From the NCBI GenBank assembly GCA_006227085.1, contig SBFY01000027.1, forward strand, positions 1-6,078: a stretch of DNA of 6,078 bases, in the 5' to 3' direction. This DNA is from Gammaproteobacteria bacterium (GTDB lineage: Bacteria > Pseudomonadota > Gammaproteobacteria > Pseudomonadales > M0112). The position numbers were made by a program, and so were the translations under genes. Positions 5,839 to 6,078 of the stretch are shown piece by piece. The notes beneath the pieces were generated by a model, which did no database searches, was not told the origin of the DNA, and worked only from the letters and a program-made list of their open reading frames with translations. Positions within the stretch are counted from its first letter, which is position 1, and the number at the start of each line of letters is the position of its first letter.

Positions 5839-6025
5839 GTAGCGCTTGATCAAGTGCATGGGATTTTCTGGCGCAGGGGTTTGTTGCGTCCTCGTTCAAA
5901 CCTCGCCTATCCGCCCGATATGTCTCGGCTTTCGCTGCGGGGCGCCTCCCGCTGCATCCAGAAACTTCCATGCTAAGCTAGAGCCCACTCAGTAATAACG
6001 AATCGGCACTGCTAAGGTCGGCACC
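5839..6025. other. Intergenic gap after the operon
   Basis: These 187 nt hold no convincing gene. GCGCTTGATCAAGTGC at 5842-5857 is a near-perfect 16-bp palindrome starting 3 nt after the cycloisomerase stop; its core CTTGATCAAG is exact. A 5-bp stem (GCGGG 5937-5941 with CCCGC 5948-5952) lacks a T run. No rho-independent terminator is seen, so transcription might continue into the next gene. TAATAA at 5993-5998 could be a -10 box for that gene, but no good -35 accompanies it. Confidence 0.4.
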
Positions 6026-6078
6026 ATGACAGTACAAAAAACCACGTTTTGCCGGATCTGCGAAGCCCAGTGCGGGCT
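6026..6078 (+). CDS. Start of a molybdopterin oxidoreductase, 3' end cut off
   Basis: Seventeen full codons are visible: MTVQKTTFCRICEAQCG, with a leucine probably next. The cysteines at 9, 12 and 16 form C-x2-C-x3-C, the first three ligands of the N-terminal 4Fe-4S cluster in molybdenum bis-MGD enzymes of the formate dehydrogenase, nitrate reductase and BisC group; the fourth cysteine would lie beyond the window. The ATG is preceded by TAAGGT about 8 nt upstream. The lack of a visible Tat signal suggests a cytoplasmic enzyme. It lies 187 nt after the cycloisomerase on the same strand and may or may not belong to the operon. The substrate cannot be judged. The steroid C25 dehydrogenases are a different branch with a histidine in place of the first cysteine and a Tat signal, so they are a poor match. 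The call rests on a short motif. Confidence 0.6.
   Translation, partial: MTVQKTTFCRICEAQCG

Noticed and set aside
5937..5952. Possible terminator hairpin after the operon
   Set aside because: The stem is only 5 bp and is not followed by a T run.

Overview
The window is GC-rich, tightly packed bacterial DNA. Codon use, Shine-Dalgarno sites and gene families fit a proteobacterium, most likely a gammaproteobacterium; that placement is an inference from gene content, with no marker gene to confirm it. No tRNA, rRNA, CRISPR array, transposase or integrase was seen.

Layout. (1) At the left edge is the C-terminal part of a DUF1275/YoaK-type membrane protein on the plus strand. Its stop codon overlaps by 4 nt the stop of a small unrecognised gene on the minus strand. 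(2) That small gene follows a TetR-family regulator gene on the minus strand, probably in one transcript. (3) The regulator is divergent from a four-gene plus-strand operon. The 149-nt gap between them holds an AT-rich island with a perfect 9-bp inverted repeat, GATTTTACA-N13-TGTAAAATC. The repeat overlaps the likely promoter of the operon, so it is a strong candidate operator for the regulator. (4) The operon encodes a CYP51 sterol 14-alpha-demethylase fused to a 3Fe-4S ferredoxin, an extended SDR resembling 3-beta-hydroxysteroid dehydrogenases, an NTF2/SnoaL-fold protein with a C-terminal extension, and a multi-pass membrane protein that looks like a bacterial cycloeucalenol cycloisomerase (CPI1 of plants). 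(5) At the right edge begins a molybdopterin oxidoreductase carrying an N-terminal C-x2-C-x3-C iron-sulfur motif.

How it may work. In plants CPI1 opens the 9-beta,19-cyclopropane ring of cycloeucalenol and CYP51 then removes the 14-alpha-methyl group of the product. Finding homologues of both consecutive enzymes in one bacterial operon, with a 3-beta-HSD-like SDR and a small NTF2-fold protein, points to a dedicated module for processing cyclopropyl or 14-methyl sterols. No squalene epoxidase, oxidosqualene cyclase or C-4 oxygenase lies in the window. The divergent TetR regulator with its operator suggests substrate-induced expression, which fits the use or detoxification of plant or algal sterols better than housekeeping sterol synthesis. 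That choice is an inference; the family calls for CYP51 and the cycloisomerase are strong. This operon is the candidate undescribed system in the window.
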